This document shows positions 18,451 to 27,077 of a stretch of DNA of 64,000 bases, one piece after another. Below the pieces are notes generated by a model, which did not search any database, was not told the DNA's origin, and worked only from the letters and a program-made list of their open reading frames with translations. Numbering within the stretch: the first letter of the stretch is position 1; each line of letters starts with the position of its first letter. Position numbers and translations under genes: made by a program. This DNA is from Brevibacillus sp. DP1.3A. GTDB lineage: Bacteria > Bacillota > Bacilli > Brevibacillales > Brevibacillaceae. The stretch covers positions 3,765,001-3,829,000 of the forward strand of contig NZ_CP085876.1 of the NCBI RefSeq assembly GCF_013284245.2, read 5' to 3'.

Positions 18451-19242
18451 TTAAAAAATAGTTGGCACCATGCCCCCGTCCATACGAATTGGTGAACCTT
18501 TAAATGCGGTTGCATAAGGGCTGGATACGAACGCTACCAGCCTACCTATTTCAAAAGGCTTGATAAACCGCTGTAATTCGGATTGGGGCAGGTTTGCAGC
18601 CATAAATTGATTCTCTTTTTCCGAAAATGCCATATCATCAGGAAACAGACTATCAATGATTTGATATACATTTTCGGAAAGCGTTGGACCTGGCATGATT
18701 GTATTGGATGTGACTTCTGTTCCTATCGTTAGCTTAGATAGACTTTTTGACAGTGATAATAGCATAGATTTCGTCATGCAATACTGAGGCATTTGCCCTG
18801 AAGGCATAATCGCTTCTTCACTTGCTATAAAGATGATTCGTCCATCATTGTTCTTCAACATGGTAGGTAAGTAAAATTTAGATAATGCATTCGCGGCAAG
18901 GACATTTGTTCGGAAGTATTTTTCCCATACTTCATCGTCAACGTCTTCATAGGACATGATTTCATAAATACCCACATTGTTAACGAGAATATCCACGTGG
19001 GGATATTTCTCAAATAAAGCTTCTCTTTGCTGCCTATCCACAATATCGGCCGTAGCATTCTGAGGAGAAGTAGCCGGGAATTCCGACTTCAATTCATTTA
19101 CGATTCGTTCTACCTCTTCATCATTCCGTCCATTTACGAGGACATTGACGCCTTCTCTGGCGAGCTCAATGGCAATTGCTTTCCCAATCCCTTTCGTTGA
19201 TCCAGTTACTAAAGCAGTTTTGCTCCTTAATCCCATATCCAT
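18451..19242 (-). CDS. Short-chain dehydrogenase/reductase (SDR)
   Basis: A 263-residue classical SDR. The NAD(P) motif TGSTKGIG (residues 14-21) is followed by LVNGR, the structural motif NNVGIYE replaces NNAG, and the catalytic Ser (FIASEEA) and PQYCMTK (YxxxK) are present. It reduces or oxidises an unknown carbonyl/alcohol in the cytosol. AAAGGAG lies 9 bases before the ATG at 19242; the ORF could start at 19266, but that would place this site inside the gene. A divergent-type AraC regulator lies 190 bases upstream on the same strand and could control it. Confidence 0.88.
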   Translation of the reverse strand: MDMGLRSKTALVTGSTKGIGKAIAIELAREGVNVLVNGRNDEEVERIVNELKSEFPATSPQNATADIVDRQQREALFEKYPHVDILVNNVGIYEIMSYEDVDDEVWEKYFRTNVLAANALSKFYLPTMLKNNDGRIIFIASEEAIMPSGQMPQYCMTKSMLLSLSKSLSKLTIGTEVTSNTIMPGPTLSENVYQIIDSLFPDDMAFSEKENQFMAANLPQSELQRFIKPFEIGRLVAFVSSPYATAFKGSPIRMDGGMVPTIF

Positions 19243-19430
19243 AACACTTGTCTCCTTTGTAGTCATTCACGGTAAGCTGACTAGAAGTTCATCTTGGAAC
19301 ATCCTTGTGCTCCGGATAGAGATTATCGTACTTTTTCTGGATCGTTCGGTAACTAGCGTACAACGCCAAATTTCTTGCTGAACCCGCCGAATAGTGAAAC
19401 CTGGAAAATGGTAGACCTGCTTGAAATCGG

Positions 19431-20456
19431 TCAGCTTGGAAATTCTTTGACGGCGGGATTGACCCGAAAATATTCGGAACGCCAATTGGAGGGTGTATCG
19501 CCTTCCCAAAGGCGAAAGGCCCGGTAAAACGAGTTCTGATCTTCATATCCAATTAAGAAAGCCACTTCTTTTATATCTAGCTTGGGGTCGGCCAAGTATT
19601 CTCGTGCCTGTTCATGCCGAGCCTGTGTCAGCAGTTGCTTGAACGTTGTGCATTCATCCGTAAGACGGCGCTGCAAGGTACGATCGCTCATGCCCAGTTC
19701 GCTCGCAACAGCTCGAATATCAAGGCGGCCTCCAGTTAGACTTCGCTTCAAAATCCACTTGACCATCTCAGCAATTGAATGACTGCTCTCTTCATCCAAT
19801 GATCGGTCCAAGACAGGTGTCAAAATCTCCAGCAATTCTTTGTTATACGAAAGAAAGAGGCGGTCCAGATCGCGTCGATAGAGTGTTAATCGGTTAACGG
19901 TGGCACCAATCCGAATAGGGCAACCGAAGTAAGCCACAAGGGCAGTTACATCCCCCATCGCGTGAGAAAATTCCACGGACTGTGCAGTTAAACGCTTGCC
20001 CGTGCCCCGTCGCCCAAGTTCTAGGAGAAAGGCTAGCGTGGTTCCAACCAGGACTGGTGGTCCGGGCTGCTCGCTGTGCATCCACTCCAATTCGATTGTA
20101 CAGTGCTCGCCCTCCTCTGTTATGCGCAACCTTTCCGGAGGGCACAGTTGTTTGTACCGGGCCATTCGATTAAGCGCGTCGCGATAGTCACGAGCATGGT
20201 AGGTCGCTAAAACAGTCGGTGGGTATTGTGCCGTTTCAAAGGTGGTTGAAAGCTTGATGATTCCGGTTGCAATGTCACCAACTAGATCGGAGTAAGCTTG
20301 CCAGATTTTGAAATATTGGGCAGTGGTGACTACGGCTGGTTCGGTAAGAACGGTGATCGGCAGGCGCGCTTTGCGAACTAGGTCATGGGGAGCAATCCCT
20401 AGTCGTTGTAATCCCGCCCAAAATCCCGCCGGGAATTTTATTCGGTCTGATTTCAT
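19431..20456 (-). CDS. AraC-family regulator with arabinose-binding-like N-terminal domain
   Basis: A 341-residue regulator. The N-terminal 200 residues match the 'Arabinose_bd' effector domain of OruR/ArgR-type AraC proteins (ITVLTEPAVVTTAQYFKIW, later ALVAYFGCPIRIGA). The C-terminal double HTH (about 235-335) contains IRAVASELGMSDRTLQRRL, YLADPKLDIKEVAFLIGYED and SFYRAFRLWEGDTPSNWR. AAAGGAG lies upstream of the ATG. It is upstream of an SDR gene in the same direction, a common regulator-target arrangement, but no operator is apparent. This subclass is more usual in Proteobacteria. Confidence 0.85.
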   Translation of the reverse strand: MKSDRIKFPAGFWAGLQRLGIAPHDLVRKARLPITVLTEPAVVTTAQYFKIWQAYSDLVGDIATGIIKLSTTFETAQYPPTVLATYHARDYRDALNRMARYKQLCPPERLRITEEGEHCTIELEWMHSEQPGPPVLVGTTLAFLLELGRRGTGKRLTAQSVEFSHAMGDVTALVAYFGCPIRIGATVNRLTLYRRDLDRLFLSYNKELLEILTPVLDRSLDEESSHSIAEMVKWILKRSLTGGRLDIRAVASELGMSDRTLQRRLTDECTTFKQLLTQARHEQAREYLADPKLDIKEVAFLIGYEDQNSFYRAFRLWEGDTPSNWRSEYFRVNPAVKEFPS

Positions 20457-20532
20457 TACGTATGAATCTCCTTTAGTTGCTTACCGATTCGTTCCGATAA
20501 TGATTAAGTATGCATGAAGGCGAACGTACCCG

Positions 20533-21513
20533 TTATTTTTGCTTCCCCATCGCTTTCATGATCTCTTCAATCCCGTCTATTTTCGCTAGAGCCATCGGTC
20601 CTGGTAACGAAGGGTCTGCCAATTCATAGACCCGGCTGTTTTTGACGGCATTCAAGCTATTCCAGACGTTGCTTCCTTTCAAGGCCTCTTTCACTCCACC
20701 TTGGATCGGCGCTTGCCAATTATTGATGACGAACAGATGGTCTGGATTTAATTGCGCGAGGCTCTCCAGTGAAAGCTGTCCATTTTCATTGGCCCCTTCT
20801 GTTCGTCTCAAGCCAAGTCCATCATAAAATGGATCGAAACGTCCATCATTCCAAGTAATGAACTGCTCTTTCCCTCTGTACATGACGAACATGACTGACT
20901 CCTGACTGCGAAAAGCGAGCTGCTCTTTGTATGCCCCCGATTTTCGATCAAACTCAGCCAGCACATTCGTAGCCTTCTCCTCTTTTCCAATAATGGTAGC
21001 CATTTGTTGCAAGGTTTCACGCCAATCCCCAGCCTGTGGCAAGATGACAGTTGGTGCAATTTGCGATAATTTTTCGTATTGGTCGCGCATGTCATCTGCG
21101 GCAATGATGACATCAGGCTGAACAGCCAGCAGCTTCTCCAGATCAACCTCCATCCCTAGATCGATGATATTTTTATCCGCCACTCGTTTACTGAGACTGG
21201 GAAAATTCGCCGAAATGGTCGATACACCTTGGGCAGCAATCGGATACTCATCCAAAACGGCCAAGTAGTCAACAAAAGCAATGTACGGCGTCGCGATTTT
21301 CACTGGTTTTTCCTGAATGATCGTTTCACCTGATAGATGCGAGATCGTACGCGGAAAAGTACTTTCGCTCTTTACAGGCGTTGAGTCTTGGTGTCCCGCT
21401 TGTTTGTTCGTAGTTGGTGCACTTGTTTGTTGGCTCGATCCTCCACCGCATCCTGTTATCATCAGGACTAAAATGATAGCAAGGGCCATAAAAATTGTAC
21501 CTTGTCGCTGCAT
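20533..21513 (-). CDS. Iron-siderophore-binding lipoprotein (FecB/FhuD family)
   Basis: A 326-residue ABC substrate-binding protein. MQRQGTIFMALAIILVLM then ITGCGG is a lipoprotein signal with lipobox ITGC, so it is membrane-anchored outside the cell. The mature domain has the class III binding fold: KIATPYIAFVDYLAVLDEYP, AVQPDVIIAADDM and VKNSRVYELADPSLPG. It delivers a ferric siderophore to a permease. No permease or ATPase is adjacent, so it must share one elsewhere. A Fur-like box lies 50-65 bases upstream, and an AraC regulator with its own Fur box follows at 21659. Confidence 0.9.
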   Translation of the reverse strand: MQRQGTIFMALAIILVLMITGCGGGSSQQTSAPTTNKQAGHQDSTPVKSESTFPRTISHLSGETIIQEKPVKIATPYIAFVDYLAVLDEYPIAAQGVSTISANFPSLSKRVADKNIIDLGMEVDLEKLLAVQPDVIIAADDMRDQYEKLSQIAPTVILPQAGDWRETLQQMATIIGKEEKATNVLAEFDRKSGAYKEQLAFRSQESVMFVMYRGKEQFITWNDGRFDPFYDGLGLRRTEGANENGQLSLESLAQLNPDHLFVINNWQAPIQGGVKEALKGSNVWNSLNAVKNSRVYELADPSLPGPMALAKIDGIEEIMKAMGKQK

Positions 21514-21564
21514 ACTCCGTCTTCTCTCCTTTTTGAGGCTCTCTTACATAAACCAATATGCAAA

Positions 21565-21579
21565 TGAGATTCGTTATCA
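21565..21579 (-). promoter_or_regulatory. Fur box upstream of the siderophore-binding lipoprotein
   Basis: On the minus strand TGATAACGAATCTCA fits the 7-1-7 Fur consensus TGATAAT-N-ATTATCA with three mismatches. It is 52-66 bases before the ATG at 21513. Confidence 0.6.
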
Positions 21580-21658
21580 ACGCCCCAAATGATACTACTG
21601 GCCGGTTAGCCATACTACCTGTAGACGGAATAGTTTGCTGGTTATCGGGATACTGAGC

Positions 21659-22636
21659 CTACCTGTTAGAGGAACGTCTCACGAATACGCTTGGGTTGAC
21701 ACCATATTTCTCCCGGAATGCTTCCGCAAAGTAGCTTGTATTCGTATATCCGATGGCACTCGAGGTTTCCGTCACGTTCATTTCCCCTTGTTGAAGTAAA
21801 AATAAGGCTTTTTCCAACCTCTTTTCTCGCAAGTAGCCAAAAACGGTCGTACCAAACATTGCTTTAAAACCTATCTTCAGCTTGTAGTCATTTAAACCAA
21901 TCATCCGGGACAACTCCAGTAATGAAGGCGGGTCTGCCATGTATTCCAACATGATCTCCCTTGCTTGCACGATCTTTTCTTTGTCTCTTTTCGATAAGGG
22001 AACAGATTCCGTTTTGCTATCAAGCAGAAAGGATTGAAACGCCATCGAAAGCAGTCCCAAAACGCCTGTTTCCATCTCGATCTTTTTCGTTCCCGGTTTG
22101 GCGACGTACTGCATCACACGCTGGAGTGCAACGGAAGCGGCAGGAGACAGCTTTTCCTGAAAGATACGGAACGATTGTTTTCCAAGAACTTGCCCGAATT
22201 CAATGGAACGCCCTCCATTCGACTCCTCCATAAAATGATGAAAGGTCGACACAGGAATACCGATGCCAAGCATGCAGAACGGCTCATTTCCAACATATTC
22301 AAACCTCGCTTCCACTTCTGACATGAATTGAAGTGAGCAAAGTCCTGGCAGCAACTGGTGCTCTTTGCCTTGCACGCATATGCCTCTTTCCCCTTTTAAA
22401 CAAAAATTAAGCTCTACCATAGGACTTTTCGTAGATAGAGAGATGCTCTGTGATCGGTAAAATGTATAGTCGGATACAACAACTTCCATATCATACCGAG
22501 GAAGAAACCGACGAACATACCCCTCCCCCATCTCTGGATGAAGGGTCAGACTGGTTTTCTGATCCACATTTTGCGGTTCCAGATTCATTCTGTCAAAAAA
22601 AAGATGAAAGTTTTCTTGAATATCTGTCGAACTCAA
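21659..22636 (-). CDS. AraC-family regulator, siderophore (PchR/YbtA) type
   Basis: A 325-residue AraC regulator. The N-terminal part (VELNFCLKGERGICVQGKEH) is a cupin-like effector domain. The C-terminal HTH pair contains LLELSRMIGLNDYKLKIGFK, then TVFGYLREKRLEKALFLL and TETSSAIGYTNTSYFAEAFR. It resembles PchR/YbtA regulators that sense a siderophore. Start is TTG at 22636, chosen because GGGGTGA lies 6 bases upstream; an internal ATG has no such site. A near-perfect Fur box is 35 bases upstream, and it precedes a siderophore-binding lipoprotein gene on the same strand, its likely target. Confidence 0.85.
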   Translation of the reverse strand: MSSTDIQENFHLFFDRMNLEPQNVDQKTSLTLHPEMGEGYVRRFLPRYDMEVVVSDYTFYRSQSISLSTKSPMVELNFCLKGERGICVQGKEHQLLPGLCSLQFMSEVEARFEYVGNEPFCMLGIGIPVSTFHHFMEESNGGRSIEFGQVLGKQSFRIFQEKLSPAASVALQRVMQYVAKPGTKKIEMETGVLGLLSMAFQSFLLDSKTESVPLSKRDKEKIVQAREIMLEYMADPPSLLELSRMIGLNDYKLKIGFKAMFGTTVFGYLREKRLEKALFLLQQGEMNVTETSSAIGYTNTSYFAEAFREKYGVNPSVFVRRSSNR

Positions 22637-22670
22637 CGCTGTTCACCCCATCCAATGCGAAAAATGCATA

Positions 22671-22685
22671 TGATAATCATTCTCA
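22671..22685. promoter_or_regulatory. Fur box upstream of AraC regulator
   Basis: TGATAATCATTCTCA matches the 7-1-7 Fur consensus TGATAAT-N-ATTATCA with one mismatch. It lies 35 bases before the TTG start at 22636 and 78 bases before the divergent gene at 22763, so it could affect both. Confidence 0.75.
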
Positions 22686-22762
22686 AATTATAGCGAATTG
22701 AGGCAAATTTTACTATGATAATGGGAATAGTAGCTCATTTCAGCAAGAGAGGTGATGTTCTT

Positions 22763-23587
22763 ATGCTAGATTTCGCAAGTTCTATATGGGATAAGCTACA
22801 AGGTCCTTATGGTTTTTCTGATCGTATCCCTGCGCTCATCCAACATATTCAGCACGACTATTTTTCCGAGGAAAAAGAAGAGTTGTATTGGGAGCTTCTG
22901 TATCATCAAAATACAATTTATCCATGTACATATGCTGCAGTTCCCTATTTAGTAGAGATCGCTCTAAAAACAGAGAGCCCCGATATTCTGTTGGACATCT
23001 TCATAACCTGCGGCATTTTCGAAGCCAGTAGCGAAAATGCGACTCAAATGGATGTGCCCTCGGAGTTTTTACGTGATCAGACACCATTATTGGATCAAGA
23101 GACCATCAGAGAGATCTATCGTGAATACCGTCGTGCCATTCTATCACTGACAGAGCAGACAGAATCAATCCTTCACCTAGCACGGATGGGAGAGCATGAT
23201 GCAGACAAGCGCTACATATTAGCTGCGGACGCTGCATTACGTGGGGACAAAGACGTTGCCAACATGCTTCTCACCTTTTCAGCGGGAGACGAATATGTAA
23301 CGGTGTGTCCGACGTGCGATCAGTCTATCTACTTATGGCCAGATGAGGAAGAGGAGATTTTGTTCGCTTACGAAGACGATCCCGTTTCTCACGGTACAAC
23401 GGAACGATTTTTAATCATCTCCAAAAGACCGGACATGACAAACGACAGCGGACTTCAGGGATTATACCAACGTGCGCTTGTGATTGAGGATAAAACGCTG
23501 CTTGCCCACCTTCCTTATCTTGCTGGTGAATTGAACTGCTGCTCATGCGACACCCCTATTCAAGTCTGGAAGGGACTTTTTCCCTAA
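22763..23587 (+). CDS. Conserved hypothetical protein with CxxC pairs
   Basis: A 274-residue soluble protein I cannot name. It is alpha-helical and acidic, with YHQNTIYPCTYAAVPYLVEI and a repeated helical pattern suggestive of HEAT-like packing. Two cysteine pairs, CPTC (about residue 180) and CCSC (about 260), could bind a metal or form a disulphide; their spacing is wide. AGAGGTGAT precedes the ATG at 22763 by 8-9 bases; the ORF could start at 22715. It is divergent from the AraC regulator across the Fur box and ends at a strong terminator. Confidence 0.75.
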   Translation: MLDFASSIWDKLQGPYGFSDRIPALIQHIQHDYFSEEKEELYWELLYHQNTIYPCTYAAVPYLVEIALKTESPDILLDIFITCGIFEASSENATQMDVPSEFLRDQTPLLDQETIREIYREYRRAILSLTEQTESILHLARMGEHDADKRYILAADAALRGDKDVANMLLTFSAGDEYVTVCPTCDQSIYLWPDEEEEILFAYEDDPVSHGTTERFLIISKRPDMTNDSGLQGLYQRALVIEDKTLLAHLPYLAGELNCCSCDTPIQVWKGLFP

Positions 23588-23591
23588 ACAA

Positions 23592-23627
23592 CAAAAGGCC
23601 ACAGCTAATGCCGTGGCCTTTTTGCTT
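23592..23627. terminator. Terminator between the hypothetical gene and ybaK
   Basis: AAAAGGCCAC (23592-23601) pairs with GTGGCCTTTT (23612-23621) and is followed by TGCTTT. It serves the plus-strand gene; the A-rich left arm allows use by convergent ybaK. Confidence 0.85.
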
Positions 23628-24106
23628 TAGATTGTAGATACATCTGCCAAGGAGCCTTTCGTTGCTTGTAACAAGCCCTCTACTTCCATTTCGATCTGGA
23701 CGCCAATGTTTCCGCCACTGACGATGATCGTCTCTAACGATTGTGCTCGTTGATCGATGACCGTTGGAAACAATTTCTTCATCCCCACTGGCGAACATCC
23801 ACCACGAATATAGCCAGATACGTTGGTGATCTCCTTCACGGGAATCATCTCGATCTTCTTCTCGCCGACTGCTTTGGCCGCTTTTTTGAGATCAAGCTCG
23901 GCTTCAACGGGAATGACAAATACATAATACGATTTGCTCGTCCCTTGCGAAATCAAGGTTTTATAGACAACGTTCTCTTCGCGACCGATCTTTTGGGCGA
24001 CAGCGATTCCGTCGATTTTTCCATCATCCGTTGCATATGTCAGCATGGTGTATGCGATTTTTTCTTTATCCAATATCCGCATCGCATTCGTTTTTCCTTG
24101 CTTCAC
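23627..24106 (-). CDS. ybaK: Cys-tRNA(Pro)/Cys-tRNA(Cys) deacylase, YbaK/EbsC
   Basis: A 159-residue YbaK-type trans-editing protein that hydrolyses Cys-tRNA(Pro). Core motifs are NVVYKTLI (residues 46-53), the strand YVFVIPVEAELDLKKAAKA, and the C-terminal YIRGGCSPVGMKKLFPTVID, which carries the GxCSP/GxK signature. The GTG start follows GGAGG with a 9-base gap; an ATG nearby is immediately stopped. Single gene, convergent with the upstream hypothetical gene. Confidence 0.92.
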   Translation of the reverse strand: MKQGKTNAMRILDKEKIAYTMLTYATDDGKIDGIAVAQKIGREENVVYKTLISQGTSKSYYVFVIPVEAELDLKKAAKAVGEKKIEMIPVKEITNVSGYIRGGCSPVGMKKLFPTVIDQRAQSLETIIVSGGNIGVQIEMEVEGLLQATKGSLADVSTI

Positions 24107-24177
24107 GCCATTCCACCTCCGCTACACGCTGGTCAACAAAATATAATCTATCTTAGGGGATGGCGTTCTACTTTTCA

Positions 24178-24214
24178 ACCAAAAAACGCCACTGACACAA
24201 GCATGTCAGCGGCG
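24178..24214 (-). terminator. Terminator after the oligopeptide-binding protein
   Basis: On the minus strand GCCGCTGACA pairs with TGTCAGTGGC (one G-U/G-A wobble, 24188-24213) and is followed by GTTTTTTGG. It lies 8 bases past the stop at 24222. Confidence 0.7.
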
Positions 24215-24221
24215 CCTCGTA

Positions 24222-25799
24222 TTATTGAATCGTTACTTCGTTAATCTCGATATGGCCTGCCGGGCTAATCCATACACCCTGTACATTCTTTTGAATGGCC
24301 GCCAAGTTCTCGGAGAATCGGAACGGAATAAGCGGTGCTTCGTTCATTTCGATTTGTTGTGCTTTTTCATAGAGTTGCTTCCGTTTTTCTGCGTCTGTTT
24401 CTTTGCGTCCTTCGTCAATCAGCTTGTCTACTTCTGGATTGTTGTAGAAGGAATGATTACCAGGTGCGCCATGAGCTTTCGAGTGATACAGGTTCGATTG
24501 GTTGTAGTCGGCATCTCCCGTAGCATTTCCCCATCCGCTCATGAACAGGTCAGTCTCCCCTTTGGATGCTGCCTCAATATACGCACCGAATTCCATAACA
24601 TCCAGTTGCAGGTCAATACCGATTGGCTTCAGCTGTTGCTGCAAAACCTCGGCTACGCTAATCCGTGCTTTGTTATCATTCAACGCGATTTTTGCTTTGA
24701 AGCCGTTTGGATATCCAGCCTCGGCGAGCAATTGCTTCGCTTTCTCGACGTCATACGGAATGTCTTTTACATTCGGGCTGTACCCAACCATCGCTGGTGT
24801 AATCGAGGAGTGAGCTGGCGTTCCCACGCTGTTGTAAACACCTTCAATAATGGTCTTCTTGTCGATTGCGTGGGCAATGGCTTGGCGGACACGCACATCA
24901 TCAAAAGGCTTTTTCTTTGTATTCAATCCGATGTGATCGACAGAGAACCCAGGGTATCGACCCAATTGCATTGATGGAGAATTTTGTACGCGATCGATGT
25001 CAGTCACAGGCAGGTTTTCTGCCACTTGAACTTCTCCTGTCTCAACCATGGCAAGGCGAGTTGTGTCTTCCGGTACGGTTTTGAAAACGACTTTATCCAA
25101 ATTTGGTTTACCGCCATAGTAGCTATCGTTTCTCACGAGAACCACTTCTTGACCTGGCGTCCATTTTTCGAATTTGTACGGGCCTGTACCGGTTGGATGC
25201 TTGCTCAAATCTTTTCCATATTGTTCAATGGCTTTCGGGCTGATGATGCTTCCCTCTGCACTCGCCAAAACAGACAAGAGCGGTGCGTACGGGTAATTCA
25301 GAAGAAACTGTACCGTGTACTCATCTACTACTTTCACTTCTTTAATTGCTTCAAACATATTAATCCGGCTGGAGCCAACGGCAGGGTCCTGAACGCGAGC
25401 GATCGTCGCCTTTACCGCTTCCGCATTGAAAGGTGCGCCATCATGGAACGTCACGCCTTGACGCAGCTTGAACTCCCACGTCAAGTCATCGAGCTGCTTC
25501 CACTCACTTGCCAGGGATGGGACGTATTTGCTTTCTTTATCCATGCGGACAAGCCCTTCGTATACTTTGTGATGAACGATTGCTGCTGAAGGGATTTGGG
25601 ACAGGAAATGCGGATCGAGGTTGTTCGCATCGGACAAACGAGCGATGACGAGGGTTCCTCCTGTTTTGCTTGCTTCCGCTGTACCCCCTGCTTGTCCCGC
25701 GCTAGTGGACGCATCTTGCCCCGATGAACACCCAGCCAAAGCCGCAGATACCGCGATTGTCATGGCAATCAACGTGTGATAAAAGCTCTTCTTTTTCAT
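24222..25799 (-). CDS. Peptide/nickel-type ABC transporter substrate-binding lipoprotein
   Basis: A 525-residue family 5 binding protein. MKKKSFYHTLIAMTIAVSAA then LAGCSS is a lipoprotein signal (Cys 23). The mature protein has LVIARLSDANNLDPHFLSQI, LRQGVTFHDGAPFNAEAVK and HPTGTGPYKFEKWTPGQEV, all standard for DppE/GsiB/OppA proteins. GGGGGAAC lies before the ATG at 25799; the ORF could start at 25841 but the lipoprotein signal decides. Substrate is probably a peptide, perhaps glutathione. No permease genes adjoin it, so it is an orphan binding protein. Its upstream region is AT-rich and over 300 bases long. Confidence 0.92.
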   Translation of the reverse strand: MKKKSFYHTLIAMTIAVSAALAGCSSGQDASTSAGQAGGTAEASKTGGTLVIARLSDANNLDPHFLSQIPSAAIVHHKVYEGLVRMDKESKYVPSLASEWKQLDDLTWEFKLRQGVTFHDGAPFNAEAVKATIARVQDPAVGSSRINMFEAIKEVKVVDEYTVQFLLNYPYAPLLSVLASAEGSIISPKAIEQYGKDLSKHPTGTGPYKFEKWTPGQEVVLVRNDSYYGGKPNLDKVVFKTVPEDTTRLAMVETGEVQVAENLPVTDIDRVQNSPSMQLGRYPGFSVDHIGLNTKKKPFDDVRVRQAIAHAIDKKTIIEGVYNSVGTPAHSSITPAMVGYSPNVKDIPYDVEKAKQLLAEAGYPNGFKAKIALNDNKARISVAEVLQQQLKPIGIDLQLDVMEFGAYIEAASKGETDLFMSGWGNATGDADYNQSNLYHSKAHGAPGNHSFYNNPEVDKLIDEGRKETDAEKRKQLYEKAQQIEMNEAPLIPFRFSENLAAIQKNVQGVWISPAGHIEINEVTIQ

Positions 25800-26102
25800 C
25801 TGTGTTCCCCCAATTCTTGTTGCAAATGTTTTAGCATTCAAACATGTTTTATTTTAGATAATATTCAGTTATTATATTTTCACTTTGTTTACCTTTATTT
25901 TCAGTTTCTTTACAACTTTGTATATAAACAAAAAACTCCCCCCTTTGGCAGCGAGAGAGTGCTTCAAAGATTATCTGACAAATGAACGCCGGCGCGTAGT
26001 CTGACTTTCTTCCCGTCCCACACGTTCACAGGCATCAACCCTTTTCCAAAAAAAAGGATAACACAAGTTGATACAATCGACTATCCGGGTTCTAGCTCTA
26101 CC
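25800..26102. other. AT-rich intergenic region with no gene
   Basis: The 303 bases between the two minus-strand lipoprotein genes hold no credible ORF. The half nearer 25800 is very AT-rich and includes TATAAT-like elements on the minus strand that may form the promoter of the peptide-binding gene. The part around 25980-26045 is more GC-rich and unassigned. A weak terminator hairpin for the AraC/siderophore ORF is at about 26047-26086. Confidence 0.5.
26047..26086 (-). terminator. Possible weak terminator after the AraC/siderophore ORF
   Basis: On the minus strand GGATA (26086-26082) can pair with TATCC (26060-26056), followed by TTTTTTTT. The stem is only 5 bp with a long loop, so it is tentative. 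Confidence 0.35.
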
Positions 26103-27077
26103 CTATTTCTTCTGCGTGGTCACAAGCCAATCTGCTAGCTCCTCTGTTTGCGATAAGGTTGCAATCGGATCGAAATACCAAGATTTATCTTTCTTCCAAA
26201 TGTACACGCGATTATTTTTTACTGCATCAAGTGTTCCCCAAATAGGGTCTGCCTGCAAATCGGCCATGCTTCGTTCATCGGATGTCAGGATGATGTAATC
26301 GCCGGCAAAAGTAGGCAGCACCTCACTCGACACTTCAACGGACTGTTGCTCCATAACCTCTTTGGCTACCGCTGCGGGTGGTTTGTATCCAAGCGCTGAA
26401 TAAACGGCTTGTCCGCCTCTTCCGAAATTATCCCCAAACACGCCTGTGTTTTTACCCCAATCCTGCATGATCGAGAACGTAGCGTCTGATGGGACTACCT
26501 TTGCAACCCTTTCTCGGGCGCTGGCAATACGCTGATCGTATTCAGCCAACCAAGCTGCTGCCTCTTTTTCTTTCCCCAGCAGGTTTCCTACAAAGGTAAT
26601 CTCTTCATGGACGTTTTTCAGTTCTCCAAAGGGAACAACTACTGTAGGCGCGATTTTTTTATACTGCTCATAGGCTGCTTCATTTCCCGTTACAATTAAG
26701 TCTGGCTGGAGCTCGAGCATTTTTTCCAGCGATATGTTTTCGTATTCCCCGATATTCTCTACACCTGCCAAAGCCTCAGCGAAGTACGGATTTTTTAGAT
26801 TCAGCTCTGGCGTTCCAATTGGCTTTACATTCAAGGCAATGAAGCTTCCCAAATACAGATCCACGATGATTCGTTTCGGTTCTGCTGGGATCTCGATTTC
26901 CCCTTTTATGGTCGAAACTTTTCGAGTCAGGTTGTTGTTTTCAACTGCATCCGTTTGTTGAACGGCTTGTCTGACTCCCGTAGTGCTGGTTGTAGTTGAG
27001 CTCGTGGTGCATGCACTCAATACGAGCGCAAAGCAAAATAACAAGGTAGCCACCATAGGCACTTTACGACTGTACAT
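26103..27077 (-). CDS. Siderophore-binding lipoprotein, internal start in the AraC ORF
   Basis: This 324-residue reading starts at ATG 27077 inside the same frame. AGAGGAAG lies about 9 bases upstream of it, and a Fur box 26-40 bases upstream. The product begins with a complete lipoprotein signal ending in LSACTT, then KRIIVDLYLGSFIALNVKPI, LELQPDLIVTGNEAAYEQYK and VKNNRVYIWKKDKSWYFDP, typical of FecB/FhuD proteins. A stand-alone lipoprotein makes more topological sense than an AraC protein with a buried export signal. It may coexist with the long form. No permease genes adjoin it. Confidence 0.65.
   Translation of the reverse strand: MYSRKVPMVATLLFCFALVLSACTTSSTTTSTTGVRQAVQQTDAVENNNLTRKVSTIKGEIEIPAEPKRIIVDLYLGSFIALNVKPIGTPELNLKNPYFAEALAGVENIGEYENISLEKMLELQPDLIVTGNEAAYEQYKKIAPTVVVPFGELKNVHEEITFVGNLLGKEKEAAAWLAEYDQRIASARERVAKVVPSDATFSIMQDWGKNTGVFGDNFGRGGQAVYSALGYKPPAAVAKEVMEQQSVEVSSEVLPTFAGDYIILTSDERSMADLQADPIWGTLDAVKNNRVYIWKKDKSWYFDPIATLSQTEELADWLVTTQKK

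Noticed and set aside
19267..19552. Minus-strand frames upstream of the SDR gene
   Set aside because: They overlap the start of no known family and partly run antisense to the AraC C-terminus; no ribosome site.
25800..26102. Possible riboswitch or small RNA in the long intergenic region
   Set aside because: No conserved core of a known riboswitch or clear hairpin-plus-T-run structure could be seen, apart from one weak terminator.
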